Positions 1 to 14,500 of a DNA stretch of 64,000 nt are shown piece after piece. The position numbers and the translations under genes were made by a program. A model generated the notes under the pieces. It was not told where the DNA came from, did no database searches, and was given only the letters and a program-made list of their open reading frames with translations. Numbering within the stretch: position 1 is the first letter of the stretch; the number at the start of each line of letters is the position of its first letter. The stretch lies in assembly GCA_023055355.1 (NCBI GenBank), contig JALJCS010000038.1:4340001-4404000 (forward strand). The letters run 5' to 3'. This DNA is from Agelaius tricolor. Lineage: Eukaryota > Chordata > Aves > Passeriformes > Icteridae.

Positions 1-3000
1 ACAGCCCTGCTTGCAAAACTGGACTGTGAACAACAGCACTTTTTGCAGTGGTGAAGGCTAAAATAGGAATAATCATAAATTAATCTGTATCTATGCAAGG
101 GAGGTGGTTTTAGCTATTTTAAAAGAAATATTATCACCCATTATTACCCATTTTAGTCAATTAAAACATTTCAGATTATATTTCAGATTATAGCCACTTA
201 GAAATTAAAAGATCTATCATCACATTTAATTATCTTTTCTGTGCTGGGATTTCTGCCACAGCACATTCAAATTATTTGCCAATGTTCTGCACTCAGTAGT
301 GTATTTTTTGTTGTTGCAGTACAACATAAGTGGCTCTTAAAAGCAATGTAGAACTGTTCTGTCAGTCAAGCACTACCAGATCCTTCCCTTTATGGAGGGA
401 CATCTCACACTGTAGTTCATAGAATTTCCAATAGGGCCTGTCCTAATCAATAGGAGAAAGGTTAAATGCTCTTAAGGATGTAGCAGATAAATAATTGGAA
501 AAGCAAGAACAGAGAGCAAGGATCAAGATACCACAACATCTGCTTCACAAAACTGAAGAGAGTCATTGAGGCAAGTTCCTTGAGCAGGATGAGAAATAGC
601 AGTAGAAATAAATACTCTCAACTACAGAGAAACCAAGTTAACATTTCAGTAATCTGAACTGAAGGAACATTGACAAACATCACATTTAAAAGTCTCCCTC
701 ACATGTCTAACTCATGAAAAGCTGCCCGGGCTAATGTAACAGACACGAATTGATAGTGGAGCTGGCAGATTGCCTGATGAAGGACTGAACCAGAAAGCCC
801 TGTAGGAAAGAGAAAGGGGCTAATTCAATGTGCTTCCAAAGGGCTTTGGCAGAATGAGCCTCAGCATGAACGCTGGGTCATCTTGACTGATGGAGAAAAG
901 AATTGTGTCAGCCTCCAAAATGAACCAGAGGAGAAAGATCAATCTCAGGAAAGCCACACATATGAGTTTATACAGTCTCAGGCAGAAAGGAGGCTTGGAG
1001 TGAAGAGGTGGTGCTTGAGAGGCATTTGAACAGCTGCAAACCTGAGCAGACTTGCAGGATGCAGGAATCAACCAAAAGCTCTGGCAGTCAGCCCATAAAG
1101 TCAATTAGCAAATGGAAACCCAAACACTGATATTTCCATAGCTGGGTTTATTACATGCTTATTTTGATAGGCACTAAACTCACTCCATATAATGCAAAAG
1201 GCACTGACAGCCCTGAGTAATGAATCCCTGAGGAACAGAATGCAGCTGCTCACAGCAGCAGAAAGGAAGATGCATTACAGGCAGCCTGAAGAACAGCCAT
1301 TATCTCCTGATCAGTGATAGCTGCAGCACCAGCAGCCCCCATCCAGCCTCTCCACATGTCTGTGCTCTGAGCTTCTGACCCTCTTCAGCCACCCCTGTCA
1401 CCCAATCACAACCCTGCAATGCAGATAGTGAGATAAACACAGTAATAAATGGCAAGAATGACTTTATCACCAACACAATCTAGGCTAATCACACTCTCGA
1501 GACATCTCTGCAGTGTATTTTCATTTTTCCATTAAACATGACTCTAACATCAAGGGAGGTTATGAAACTGAAGAAAAATATCTGGAAAATAAATGGAATA
1601 GATCTGAACAGGTGATTTCCTGACTTTCCTTAAGGAAGTACAAAATTGATCCTAAATATCAAGAAATTAAAAACAGCATTAGGATTTGGAAAACGTCTTT
1701 GGAACATATAAAAGGATGACCAGAAATTAATTCATGTTTTCATTAAATACAGATCCCATTCTCCTCCTAGAAACTATTCACTTTTTCCTCTCTCAGGGAA
1801 AGGAATCATTTCAAGAGCTCAAGTTGTGTAACCAACACAGTGGAAAAAATGAGCCACCCTGTTTCGTGCAAGAAAAGAGGAAGATCTTTTGTGTGGCAAT
1901 TTCTACAAAACCTTGTTTTGACTGAATTTCTTCCTAACACCAAAAGAATAAAATAAAAAAGTCAGTCTGACAGACATTAATATTTACAGGGTGCTCACAG
2001 AACAGAGTGACATTAGCCAGTGTTTGCATGCTGATCTTGCAAAAATGTGAGAGCAACCACATTGGGGTTCTTCCTGCTCAGGAAATTAGTTAATCATATT
2101 TGACATTTTCTAGAGCCACAGGACCCAGAGAAGAGAATTGTACCTGACATCTTTTAAAAAGAAGGGGAAAAAAAAATCAGAACATCACAAATAAATTTCA
2201 AGGCTGGTTTCAAATGGAAAAAAAGCACTGCAGTGGCATGTACAGAGAAAGCACCCAAGAAAAGATAAACTAGCAATGAAACACAAGGGCGTGCTAGGTA
2301 ATAAACCAAAAGCATTCCATTTGGAGGGCACAAGGAATTGATTGTTTTTGTAACAGCCATAGATTAAATTACATTTCATTTCCAAAGTGTTTCAATTCTT
2401 TCTTCTGTCAATGGCTATTTCAGAGCTGAATAAAAGTCATTATATTACTTAGGGGCTGCACCTTCATCATCTCTAGCAGGGAAAAAGCAGATTTTATTCC
2501 ATGAGAAATAAACTCATATTTCTAATGACACACATGCCATAGTGCTATGATTTCTTTATCAAGAGAATAAAATGGTTCTTTTCTGTCTTGAAATATGTAA
2601 GAAACTAGGCATGGAAATGCAAGAGATCACACCAGGACACAGAGTAAACAACAGCAACCGAAATACAAAGGAGTCCTTATTGCTGGATTAATTAGCATTA
2701 ATAAACCAGGGCATAAATATTTTTGACAGGACAGGAAAGCAGGTCATTAGCACTTTTGGGATGATATAAATGTTCCTGCTACAACATGCTGAGCACTCCT
2801 GCTCCAAATGATCCTGCCAGCTTGCCTTTATACCTCCAAACATCTGACATCCAGTGCAGAATACACAGCATTTACATGAGACTGAGACTCCTTTTTGCTC
2901 CTCCAATCTAATGCTATTTGAGGAAGAATAAATTGCTAATAATTAAACAAACAGTGAAACTAAAACCTTTTTACTACTATCAAGATTCCAAATTAGGCAC

Positions 3001-5467
3001 AGAAAAATAGAAGTTTGCAAAGCCTTTTGAAATGGATTTTCTGTTGGAGGCACAACATACACAATGATTTGCATCAGTGATTATCTTAATTAAACTGCTG
3101 TTTACATAAGTAACGTTGATTTACTTTACATGTTGTTCAGTGTCATTAGACCATTCACTTAATTGTGCAAATTTCCTTTAGCTGAAGCCTTCTCCCACCT
3201 TCAGCAGGCTGTGAACAGCACCTCTGGTGCAAGGAGTGAATCCAGAGCAAGTTTAATAATTACTACACAAGCTTCAGACAAGTTTCAGTCACACAAATGA
3301 CTGGGTTAGCTCCAGCATGTCAATGGCCTGGATGTTTGCCATCATCTGCTCAAGCCTTAAAATCCATGAGGACAGCACTGCCACACAGACAGAGCAAACA
3401 TTAGTACCTGCCATGAGGTTTTATTAAATGTTTTTATTTCTTAATGATGAGTGAAACTTGAGTTCCACATAAGTGACTTAAAACGAGGAAAAGGTAATTT
3501 CTGCTGTGGAAGAAAAGCCACCATGTATATTTAATTCCTTTGATTTGAACATGTATCAATGCAGATTTTCAATCACTAATTGCTGGCAGTGCCAAGACAG
3601 TTACTACCAATCCCTGCATGTAAAGACTGGAGCTGTGTTGGAAAAATTAAGAGATATGTATGGAATGATAAGCTGATCTTATTCAGCTTAACTTTTTTTT
3701 CCAATATTGTACATCATATGATAGGAAGGAGGAAACCAATATCAAAACACCATGAAGATGAGGGAAAATTAAACTAAAAAAATTCTGAGCTATTAATCCT
3801 TCCTGATAATGAAGTACTTCAGGATGACTTCTAAAACTCACTTTCATTTAGATGCCTCATTTATTTTAATCTGGGAGATAATTAGAAGGAAATCAAATTC
3901 TCCACAGCAGAATATTTACCTGAGATGCAGCTCAGACTTCTCAGTATTTCCCCTGTGTGTTCAAAGTCTATGTTATATATATTGCTAAAACCTTACTGAG
4001 ATTAATGCCCCTTACTTAATTAGCATCCAAATTTGAGTCTGTGAGGCTTGCTGCTGGTTTGCTGTCAGAACAGCAATTCTTCCAGATTTTTTTTCTGTCA
4101 ATACTTGGCCAAGTTTTGGTCCAGAAGTTGCAGACACTGTTTCCAGTTCAGTAAAAAGCACTGAGGCAGAAGGGGGGGATGCCAGGGGAAGGAGGGGCAG
4201 CTGTGCCAGAGCTCCTGCACTTCCCCCCCAGCAGGTGCCAGGGCACTGCCCTGGGCAGTGATTTTGGTGCACACACCAATATTCATCTCCAAGGGGCTCT
4301 GTTAACCAGATCACCCTGGAAGAAAAGCTGCACCACTGATGAATTCATGCTGTGAAGAGCCAGTGGTTTATCTCATCACCAACTAATCCTGTTAGGAATT
4401 ATTTAACACTCTAAATGTATCAGAGAAGAATCCTCAGCTGAATGAGCCTTCCCCACACACTGGCGTCCTCTAGCAATTTATTTGTAATTATCACTTGCCT
4501 TTTTTCCATATCTAATATGAAGTTAATGAATGCCTGACATAACTTCAGCAGAAAAAACCACCACGACTAGTTACATAATTACAGGTTAAAAAATGATCTT
4601 TTTCAGCTCCGTGCACTGAAGTAATCTTTAAGGGTAGAGGTTAAGTACAGGCAACACAGAGTATAAATTGCTTTGCAAAATGTTCTGTACACTGACCACA
4701 GCAACTTCTCTGTGTGGCACAGGCTTTGAAGGAAGAGTTTGATCTCATAATAATATTGCAGTAATACAGAACTTGTTAGTATTATCAGTCATGTCTTGTT
4801 CATGGGCCTCTGTCTACAAAAGGACAGCAAATTTGCACTTGAAATCATTATAGAATGTGAAGAACATTTCAGGTTACCACTAAGTGCCAAGAGAAGAGCA
4901 AAATGGATACTTTAGCATGGAGGCAGACCTATGAGCAAGAATTTATAGGGAAAAAATAAGAGGAAAAAAAAATCATCCTTTCATGTCTTCAAGAACTGCT
5001 TAAAATGAAGTGTTTCATCCAAAAAAGATATGATTTCTCTCAGCCTGATCCCACCACAGGCATTCCTGTGCAAGCTGCTGCAGGCAGTTCTTCTCATTTC
5101 TAGATCATAGATTTAACTATGTTTATTATCACAGATTAAGGAAGCAATTTTTAAATACAATATTCATACTTTTCAGCTCCAATGGGGCAATTCATTCAGA
5201 GTAATTTGTGACTTTCGAGCAAATTAATACACAAATTTATGTCTCATTACTGTTTTGAATAAAAAAAGAAGGAGGCCTCAAGTGGAAGCGTAAATAAATA
5301 AATTTGAGTTTCTAAACTGTTTGCACCAGTTAAGAGTAAGATATTCCAGGGAAACTGGTATATCCTCATTTACAATCAGTTTGTGGACCTTCTCAGGGAC
5401 AAACAATCTCATTTTTCTATTTATTGCAAGGCATTGATGCAAAACCAGGGAAAATCAGCAGACTTAC
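1..5467. other. TTLL11 intron 6 (partial), no exon seen
   Basis: AT-rich DNA between exon 6 and the left window edge. I looked on the minus strand for the missing C-terminal TTLL11 exons and found no segment with matching residues and splice sites. A GC-richer patch at about 4140-4320 contains G-runs but no recognisable coding. No CR1 was recognised. Confidence 0.7.
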
Positions 5468-5586
5468 TGAGTATCCTTCCTCTTCTTTTTCTGAGGGTCC
5501 ATCAGCCGCAGGGTGTCTCTGATGACAGCAACTTTCACTTTTTCATCAACAGGGCTTGGGACATTTTCAAATACTCCAGGAGAAAG
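5468..5586 (-). CDS. TTLL11: TTLL11 exon 6
   Basis: This 119-nt exon encodes LSPGVFENVPSPVDEKVKV, then AVIRDTLRLMDPQKKKRKDT, the end of the TTLL core and the start of the basic microtubule-binding-type extension. The acceptor GATGTAAAG is weakly pyrimidine-rich and the donor is GTAAGT. It leaves phase 2 open to an exon that is not in the window. Confidence 0.92.
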
Positions 5587-8500
5587 CTTTACATCACAGA
5601 GGGATACAGTTATTCACTACAGAACTAAGGGGGATTTATTCCACATTTGTTCAAACTTCATGTGCTTCATCTATATTTTAAATACACCATGATGGATTAC
5701 AAAATACTTCTTCAAGGATGCACAAATACCTGCACATTTTCAGTATGATGTTACAACAAATTCCTCTAGTAAAGTGAAATATTATAAAAAAGATTGTTGC
5801 TGATGTTATCATTTATATTATGTATACAAACATGAAAAAGATTATTAACAATCCCCTAAACACAATTAACGACTGCAGGAGATGATGAATAAATGCATTT
5901 ATGACAGAGATGATGGAGAGCTTTCACAATTCCAATAAGTCATATTTCCTATGTATAAGATTAGCAATGATTTCAAAGCAGAAAATTACAGAGAACCTTG
6001 GAGGTTTCACATTAGCAGACAGCTTTCATCTTTCAAAGAAGGAAAAAAGCCCAGAAAACCCAACCTAAGCAATTTCATTCCAGTATCACATTGAGAACTC
6101 TTACCTCTTGCTCATGTTCTATTCTCATGCTGGGGTTTGCATTTACTTCCAGTAACACAGGCTTCAAGTCTTTCATCAGGAGAATGTCAAACCCTAAAAT
6201 CTGTGCATAACAAGCAATATGTCACTTCAGTTCTACTCAGGGTGTTCTGCAGAATGCAGTGTTTGTCCATATGGCAACACTGAGGAGGAATAAACATTTG
6301 AGGGGCAGAAAAGAAGTAACTGAGAAACTCTCCACAGTGCTGAATAACTCCAGAAGCCCCTTGGCTCCCATGGCAGTGGCTCCTTTCACAGCACCCCCAT
6401 CCCTGAACACTGCATCTACCAACATGGAACCTTGGCACCCATGATGAGGGGGTCTGGAAATTGCCAGGATCAAAACAGTGTTAGGAACCAGCAAAGCTTC
6501 ACTTCTAACATGTAGAAGATGGAATCTGGAGTGCAAACTGTCACTAACAACCTACACCCATTGAAAATTCTCTGTATCTGCTTAGGGCTGGCAGTAACAC
6601 AGGTCAGGAGACTGAGGTTTGACTTGGGTGAGGAGCTCTGAGCTCCCACCAGTGAGCAGCACCATAACTAGAGAAACCTTTCAGAAAAGTCATTAACCAC
6701 CAGAAAATTAATCTATGCACAGAAGCAACTGCATTCCTGGCAGAAATTCCAACTTACCTGGAAGCAAGTTGGCCCAGGCTTTCCTGCTGGTATGTCAGAC
6801 TGATAGTAAACTTTCAGTTCTGGTGTCAGTGCAATAATTGTTTTAATCACCAATGAAATTATATCTGACCAGAGCTTTTTGACATCAGCTCCTCTGGAAG
6901 ACAGTCTGCAGAGAATGCTTGAAAAAGTCCTCTTGCTGCCAGTGTTTGCACTGGCAGAATGGATGAAATTCCCACTATGGATATTTAGTGAATAGTTGGT
7001 TAAGTGCATAAAAACCTGGTGCAAATTTTTGAGAGTGGGTTCTTGATAGGGCTCTGTACAAAATCTAGAAAGTCCATCTTTGGCTATATAAATCTCTAAG
7101 GGCTCTAAGGACTTCAGCAGGACATAGAGGCGAATATCAAATTTCAGTTTGTCCACGAGCAGTGGTTTGCAGATGTACTCCTGCACCACAGCTGGCCGGC
7201 TCTGGATGCTCCCTGTCAGCCTGATGTCACTTGGGTCTTTGATGAGGTAGATTCCATCCCCCTGGCAGCCTCCATCAGGCTTTACAATGAACGTGGGCTT
7301 CCAGGATGGATTGCTGTCTTTCATCGTACGAACCTAGAAGGAAAAGCACTACAGTCAGAGGCACTAAGTGGGGAAGGCAAAAAGGGCTGGTCCTGGGAAA
7401 GCCAGGCAACAAAAATAAATAAAAATAGCATGGATACATCACCAGAGTAGTAAACAGCATGCAAAAAAAAAGGCAGAAGATGAACAGTGCTGACAAGCAC
7501 AAGGAGGAACAAAAAAGCACGAGTAGGGAATTACTAGTACAGATAAAAGGTCATTTTATTTAACAAGCCACTGTATAAATCATTTCAGGAACTTTTTTTT
7601 AATGTTCTGTTCCAATTTACAGAAGAAAATGGGGTATATCTCATGAGATCCATTTTAGTAGTCACTAATGTATATGAAACTGCAAAGTTAAAATTTCGTG
7701 CTGCATTTTGAACAACTATTGACAATCATTAACTTAACAAAAGGTGCCTTAGTATTGAGGTATGAATGCAAATACTACCTGAAGGAAAACTGAAGTAAAA
7801 ATTTGTCACTAACAATACCTTTTTCCACCATCAGATACTCAGTGTTAATAAAACTGGGGAATGCTGAACCATGCACAGGTATAACTATGTCACTGACACT
7901 TCTGCTGAACATCAGAGCTTTTGTGTTACATGTGTATTTCCCACTACCTAAATAAATTCTAGGTTATTTATTAGTTGTACAGCAAAAGTCAGAACTGCAC
8001 ACATGGGGATGCCTCAATCAGAAATGAAATTGAGAAAGAAAGGGGAGCCCTAACAAAGAAAGCAGCTGGAGAAATGCAGGATGCAGTCCAGCAGGTTTAT
8101 CAGCTACTCATGGGATTCAGGACAATAAAGCACCCAAAACCTCTTCCTCCCAAAACAGAGGGATGTCCCAGCACTGACCACTCCTTTCTTGCACTCCCAC
8201 ATTTTAGGGCCCCACCTGCAGCTGCCCTCCCTCTCCCTGCAGCCAGGCCCATGCTGAGCCCAACTGGAGATCTGGTTTTACCCTGTGGCTCACCAGCAAC
8301 AACTGGAGATTGACTTTTAGAAGCCTGAGGACAAAAGCTAACAAAGAAAGAACAAATCAGTTGCCACCATCAGCCCTGGAGAATGAAAGAGGAAAAAAAC
8401 AGCCCTCAGGAAAAGGCTGAGCATGGTCAGATCATTGAGAGAACAGCAACCTCTGCTGTACCATCAGGCTGCTGACCCCAGGACAGGCCCAGCTCTGCCA

Positions 8501-11500
8501 GCAGTGACATTCCCAAGGCCTCAAGGACTTCTGGCTCCACCCCACCCAGTTATTTATTTCACTCAGAGTCACACTGCTAAAAGCCTTCCTACCAGCTGCA
8601 GCAGGAATTCAAGATCCATTATCCAGAGTAGGATTTTTCTCAGGGACAGGTGTCACACTGACTCAGTAAAAGATCCTTCTGCAAAATAGGTCACTGTGAG
8701 GGATAAATGCCTCAGTGGAGGTCAGGCTTACATAAATGGCATGTGGATAAATAGGTCCAAGCAGATCAGCAGGCCTAGATGAGCAAAGAAGGAAAGCAGG
8801 ATTTATGTCCTAGTCTTTTTAGCACTATAGAATAATCTTCCTCTGATGTGACATTACCCTGCAGAGCAGAGGAGTTCTCTGGTTACTGTTGTTAAAGTCA
8901 GCACCACGGAGAGACACCCTCAGATTAGCCCTCTGTGACCAAACACAGCCTCTGGGACTCCTGCTGAACACACAAAGAGCCAGTTGTGCCCTCCTAGGGC
9001 AGAAAATAGCGAAGAACCTCAGTGGAACCAGGAGGAAGAATCTTCCCCCAGCCCCACATCTGCAGCTCACCCCTCAGGCTGCGCCTGCTCTGCTCCAGCA
9101 GCACCTTTCCAAAAGAGATGATGCTTTCCAAAGGAGGTGATGCTTTCCAAAGGAGGTGATGCTTCCCAGAGACTATTGTGAAGATGAGAAAGAACCTGCC
9201 TTTCAAAATACTGCATCCTAACTGGTTTCTGAGATCGCTCTTCTCTTAAAATAAGAAGCAAATCATTTTCTCCATCATATTCTATTCCATTTTTTAAATG
9301 GACTAAAAGGCCTGGATATTATTCAGGCTTTCTAGTCCATCAAAACCTACACATGGCAGATAAAGATAGGCTGGTAGGGAAAGGGGGAGTAGTAATCCAG
9401 AGTCAGTCTCAGTCTGTTTTTCAGCAGATTTACTGTCTTGAAGAAAACAGATGGTTTCTTGATCTTCAAGGAAATTCCCAACAGTCGTCTTCAAATTCCC
9501 TGCAATCCCCTCAACTATATTCTTTCAAATTCTCATTATGAGGAGGCTTGTCCAGACTTAGAAAATTCAGTCATGTAGGAAAATGAGTTTATATGAAATG
9601 AGATATTTCTGTGTCCTTTACTTGACAGAAGGAAATTATCTTTAAAAAACATGTTAACTATTTACAATCAACAGCAAGAGAAGAGTTGGTGAAAATCTGC
9701 AGGTTTGGCTTTCACAAGGAAACACAGGCTGAATGAATATAGTATTCTGCAAAAAATGCATATAATGGGCTAGAAGATCTGGCAGCACAAAGACTGGAAT
9801 ATTCATGCCTATGCCTAAGAGGTATCTAAAAGCTGAAAACCTGATTAAACCACCAAAAATATGCTGTGCTGGAAATGAGACCATCCAAATTAGATTCTTA
9901 TTAAAAATTAATCACACTAGCCTATTCATCATCCTCACAGACAACACAAAGAAGGAAGTATGAGAACAATCACAGTCCTGGTTTGAATCCCAAGCTAATT
10001 ACTCTTCAGAAATTGGGATTTCATGTTAGAAGTAAGTCCTTAGCACACCCAATGACTGCAGCACCTGAGAGATTTGCTTATCTGTAATTCATCTTTTGTT
10101 ACAGTGACATGTTAGTACAAAACCTTTTAGAAAATAAGAAATTGGTGAATATTGAGAATACCTAAATAGATATTTATTTAGTAAAATGAAATTTTAAGCC
10201 CTTGATGAAAACACCTATCACCATCTCATTTCAATACAAATGACACTAAGGGAACTCCTTTTTGTTGGTATTTCCAGTATGAAGCCCATCCACCACAACT
10301 CTAGTGCAGTTTTCTCAATTACTGGCTTTCAAAGCACAGAAGATTAATATTAGATTACCTGTAGTGTTTTCTACCTGAATCTAGGTACAGGGGAGAGCTG
10401 ACAGCATTTGATTTCATTATTGATAGATTTGTGTGAAGTTCACTATCATGACTACAGAAGTGAGGCACTGTAAGGACATTTGAGAGATAAATTGTTTTGA
10501 AACGCTGTAGTGCATCAGGAGAGGCAGCAAGATTTAAATTCTCATGGAGTTTCTTCTTTCAATAATCATTTCTGTTACAGGCAAAATCTCACAGGTGTTC
10601 ATTTCTCATCCAGCCCTTTGCAACAGAATCCTACACTACAAACAGCACCAAACCATCTTCTCGTGTCTAACCTACACCTGCACTGACACAATCTGACTTT
10701 TGATAATTAACATATTCCAGAGTGTTCCAGCTCCTCAGGGACATGTCTGACATGCAGCCCCACCAAAGCTCTCCCCACCTGTCTGCTGTGAACAAGCTGA
10801 AATGCAGGCTCAGAGAGCTGACAGTTTTTGGCAGCATTAGGGTTGCAAAGCAAACAAAACCACATATGAACAAATAAACAACAAAAAAGACTTGAGAACT
10901 CCTGCTGAGAACTCACCAAACTGCAAGTGAAAAGTGCTCTGAACCTTTTATGGTTCACAGGGGGTTTGGAATGTTTTGGGTTGTATTTTTTCTTGTTCTG
11001 GAGGGGTTACACTCCAAACTTGTGTTAAGTAGAACATAAACTCTTACAACATAAAATATAATGTTTGATAACAAGAACTATGCTTTTCTCCAACACAGAT
11101 GGAAGAACATATGCAAAGGAAACTCCTAGGAGTGTGTTAGTGGACATCTGTTCCTCTTGGAACACAAGCGGCAGCGTTTGCAGAGCGGGAGCGGAGCAGC
11201 GTTAACTCGCAGTGCCACCTGGTGCCAGCTCACAGCTGAGCGTGTCCCCGGCGGCTCGGTGTCACCGGCGGTAGTGTCACCGGCGGCTCAGTGTCACCGG
11301 CGGCTCGGTGTCACCTGCGGTAGTGCCACCGGCAGCTCGGCGTCACCTGCGGTAGTGCCACCGGCAGCTCGGTGTCACCTGCGGTAGTGTCACCGGCAGC
11401 CCGGCCCGGCCCGCACTGCCTGTGTTCCCAAAAGGCTCATCCCAGCCCCACTGCACCCTCCCCACCCTCTGCTTCATCCCACCATCACTGCATCCTCCTC

Positions 11501-14500
11501 ACCCTCTGCTTCATCCCAGCCCCACTGCACCCTCCTCACCCTCTGCCTCCCAGTCCTGTGCACTCATCTCCCTGCCCTTGTTAAACTGCTTGGGTTGTTT
11601 ACACTCCTTTTACAGCCTGGTCTTACAGCAGTGCCACAGCAGTGACCCAGCCCACTTGAAGAGTAGCTATTAAAATATGTTAATGAATTCGATTGGATTG
11701 TGGATATAGTAATTAGCTAAAAAGTTGCACCCAGTGCAAAAGTCTGTTAAAGCCCAGATCTCTCTTCTCTCATATTTCCAAGCACAGCATACTCTAGGAT
11801 GCAAGAACACCCTGGGCAAGTCAGACAGGGTTAAACAAAAACATATCATATTTTAAAATATTTGTAATAACAGAACCAAACAGCAACACACAGTATCACT
11901 CTTAAAAAAAAAAAAAGCTGAAAAATAATGGCATTTTATTACATTCTGAATATTTAAACAAAAGAGCAATTTGACATGAGATAGTGTGAGTGTATTTAAC
12001 AATAATTAACAAAGCAAAATGCTCTTCAGCAGGGTTTGGGTACAACAGGCCAAGTGGATTAAAATTCTTTCAGTGACAATGAACCTGGTGAAGCACCACA
12101 CAACCCACACTGCACTGGAACCTCCTTAGGCCAGCAGAAAATACAGGGAAAGGGCTGATGCTTCAAGGTTCAATTTGCAGATACCTCTCCTGGCACAACA
12201 GAGCAAGAGATTTGAAGTTTATTCCAGAACATAACAAACAAAGCTAACATCCAAACCATGACTGATCCCAGGCAAACTGGAAAAGATGTCATCCATGTCC
12301 CCAGGTGTGATTTTAAATAACCTGGTAGGTATAGAAGACTAAAGAATGACATGGATCCAATATCCACCAATGACAATATTCTGAGAGTCAGCTGTGTACC
12401 TCAGCCACAAAGAGAGGCAGCTCCTCTGGCAGGATCCAGGAGCGGGGGTAGAAGTTGTACTCCAGGGGAAACAGATCCCGCATGGTTCTCATGGCCCGGC
12501 TCAGGGTGATTTTCCGAACCGCCTCCGTCATGCCTGGGAAGGGAACAAAGTTACAGAAACCCCACACTGCAGCCTCCTCCTAACAGCAAATGCATCATTG
12601 CAGAGTGTCATCACTCACCTGCTGGGAAGGAACTCTGGGCATTGCTGTCCATAAAGCTGAACATCTTTTGAGATTTTAAATCTGACACAATAATTGTGCC
12701 ATTGCCCTGCCATATTTACTATTGCACGTGTTTCTGTATAATATTAGAAAAAAATTAATTCTCAAAAATACAGCTCAGAATAAAAGACAGCTTTAGTCAA
12801 ATACTTACTAGTGCCTTTGCCATAATCCAAAATTATTTTTCTAATCTATCATTCCAGGAATACGTACAAATGTAACTTAAATGTAATCAACCACTTTGGT
12901 TTACTTTGCTGTTATTTAAGTATCTGCATCACAAAGAACAGGTTATTTTGTGAAATAAACCGACCAAACAAACATTTGCTGAAGTCTTATGCCCATTGGG
13001 AACACGGCTAAAAAGTTATTTTTATGGAAAAGTTTCTGGTAAAACCCTGCATCAAATTAGCACAACATTCCTGGAAATCAGGTCCAGTTCAGAAGGGCTC
13101 TGGTTTGATTCCTGAGCAGCCACTTGTTCACCAGGTAGAAGCCAAAACACAGACAGGTAACATTCATCTAACACGGATTTAAACCATCAGAAAACAACAA
13201 CACCATCCTACACCTGAGTGGGAACTTCCCTCAGGCAGACAAAGTCAGGGTAAATAAAGCCTGGAGTTCAATAGCTGAGGTTCTTATGCTCACAGCACAC
13301 TAACAGCAGCCATAAATCTGAAGTAAAGGGCTTAGATAAGTCAATACCTAAGCTCTTAGCTCTTATTTAGAGAGATCTCAACAGGGATTAAATGAGAAAA
13401 AAAGGAGCTTAAAAAAATAGAAGAGTCATCATAAGATGAGGGCTGACATGAACTCTTCAATATTAAAAAATCCATTTAAGGAATTCTGCTTCGAGCTTCT
13501 CCCTGAGATAAGCCAGAGTATGAAACAAAACAGATTCTTTCCACTTTGAATCAAAACCAAATCCAAAGATACAGCACTGTTATCAGTGCCTGATAACAGT
13601 CAGTAATTGCATACTTCACTTAAATTAGAGCCTAACACTCTGCTTTTTCCTAACTTCACGTGTATGAAGTGTTCTTCTCAACAAAACCACTTTCTCTCCA
13701 AAGCAAATTTCAGTTCAGAAACTGTTTAAGACACCCACTGTGATATTCTCACCCCCTCACCAAACCCAGTAATATGCCAAATATACTATCAGCTGATTAG
13801 GCAGATAATTCACATGAAAAACCAGTAAAACACAGAACTAGGTTCCATAACACTGTTTTTAAAGCATTTGTTTAAACTAAAAAGAGAAGTGAGGTACCTG
13901 GGAACTTGTTGACCTGCCCTGAGAAGATGTTGCTGTCATGGAAGGACACCCCGTGCCAGTAGATGTCACACGGAAGGCGGCGGCCAAACGGAAACTGCAG
14001 CAGAGAGCAGACAAGTTTGGAGCAATCTGGGAAAACCTCCTCATTCCTTCATTCCTGTCTGGTTTAAACACTCATCTTCAGCACAAACCACTCAAGAACA
14101 GTCTTCTGACTGTCAAAAGAAAACTCTGTATATTGGTTGCAAAACTGAGAATATTTGGATCGCCTCAAAGACTTCAAAGTGAACAAACCAAGAGAGGATT
14201 TTAAAAACCAAACCCAAACGACTGAGGCATGGCTGTAGTGAGAACCCCTGAGCTTCTGATCAACCACAGTCAAGTTATAAAGTGGACACTCAAAACAGGA
14301 CATTTGAGTGCATTATTCATTCATATATATCCAGTTATAAGTATTAATTTCTACAGCATTAATTCCTTTCTGGTACTAATAGCCTGTAATTAAAATGAAA
14401 GCTTGTAATTCAATTAATCATTTGTTGAGCATATATATTCCCACTATCAAGAACTAAGGTGATTATTTCAACAATATTAAACATTCCAGGTTCTCTTCCC

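Larger units (their letters stand above)
7334..12399. other. TTLL11 intron 3
   Basis: A 5.1-kb intron, mostly AT-rich and unremarkable. It holds a small 19-bp triplication (9111-9166) and two GC-rich minisatellites (11250-11401 and 11439-11549). No gene or RNA gene was recognised. Confidence 0.75.

Noticed and set aside
4012..4314. Possible further TTLL11 exon on the minus strand
   Set aside because: The translated residues do not match the TTLL11 C-terminal region, and no acceptor/donor pair fits the phase-2 end of exon 6.
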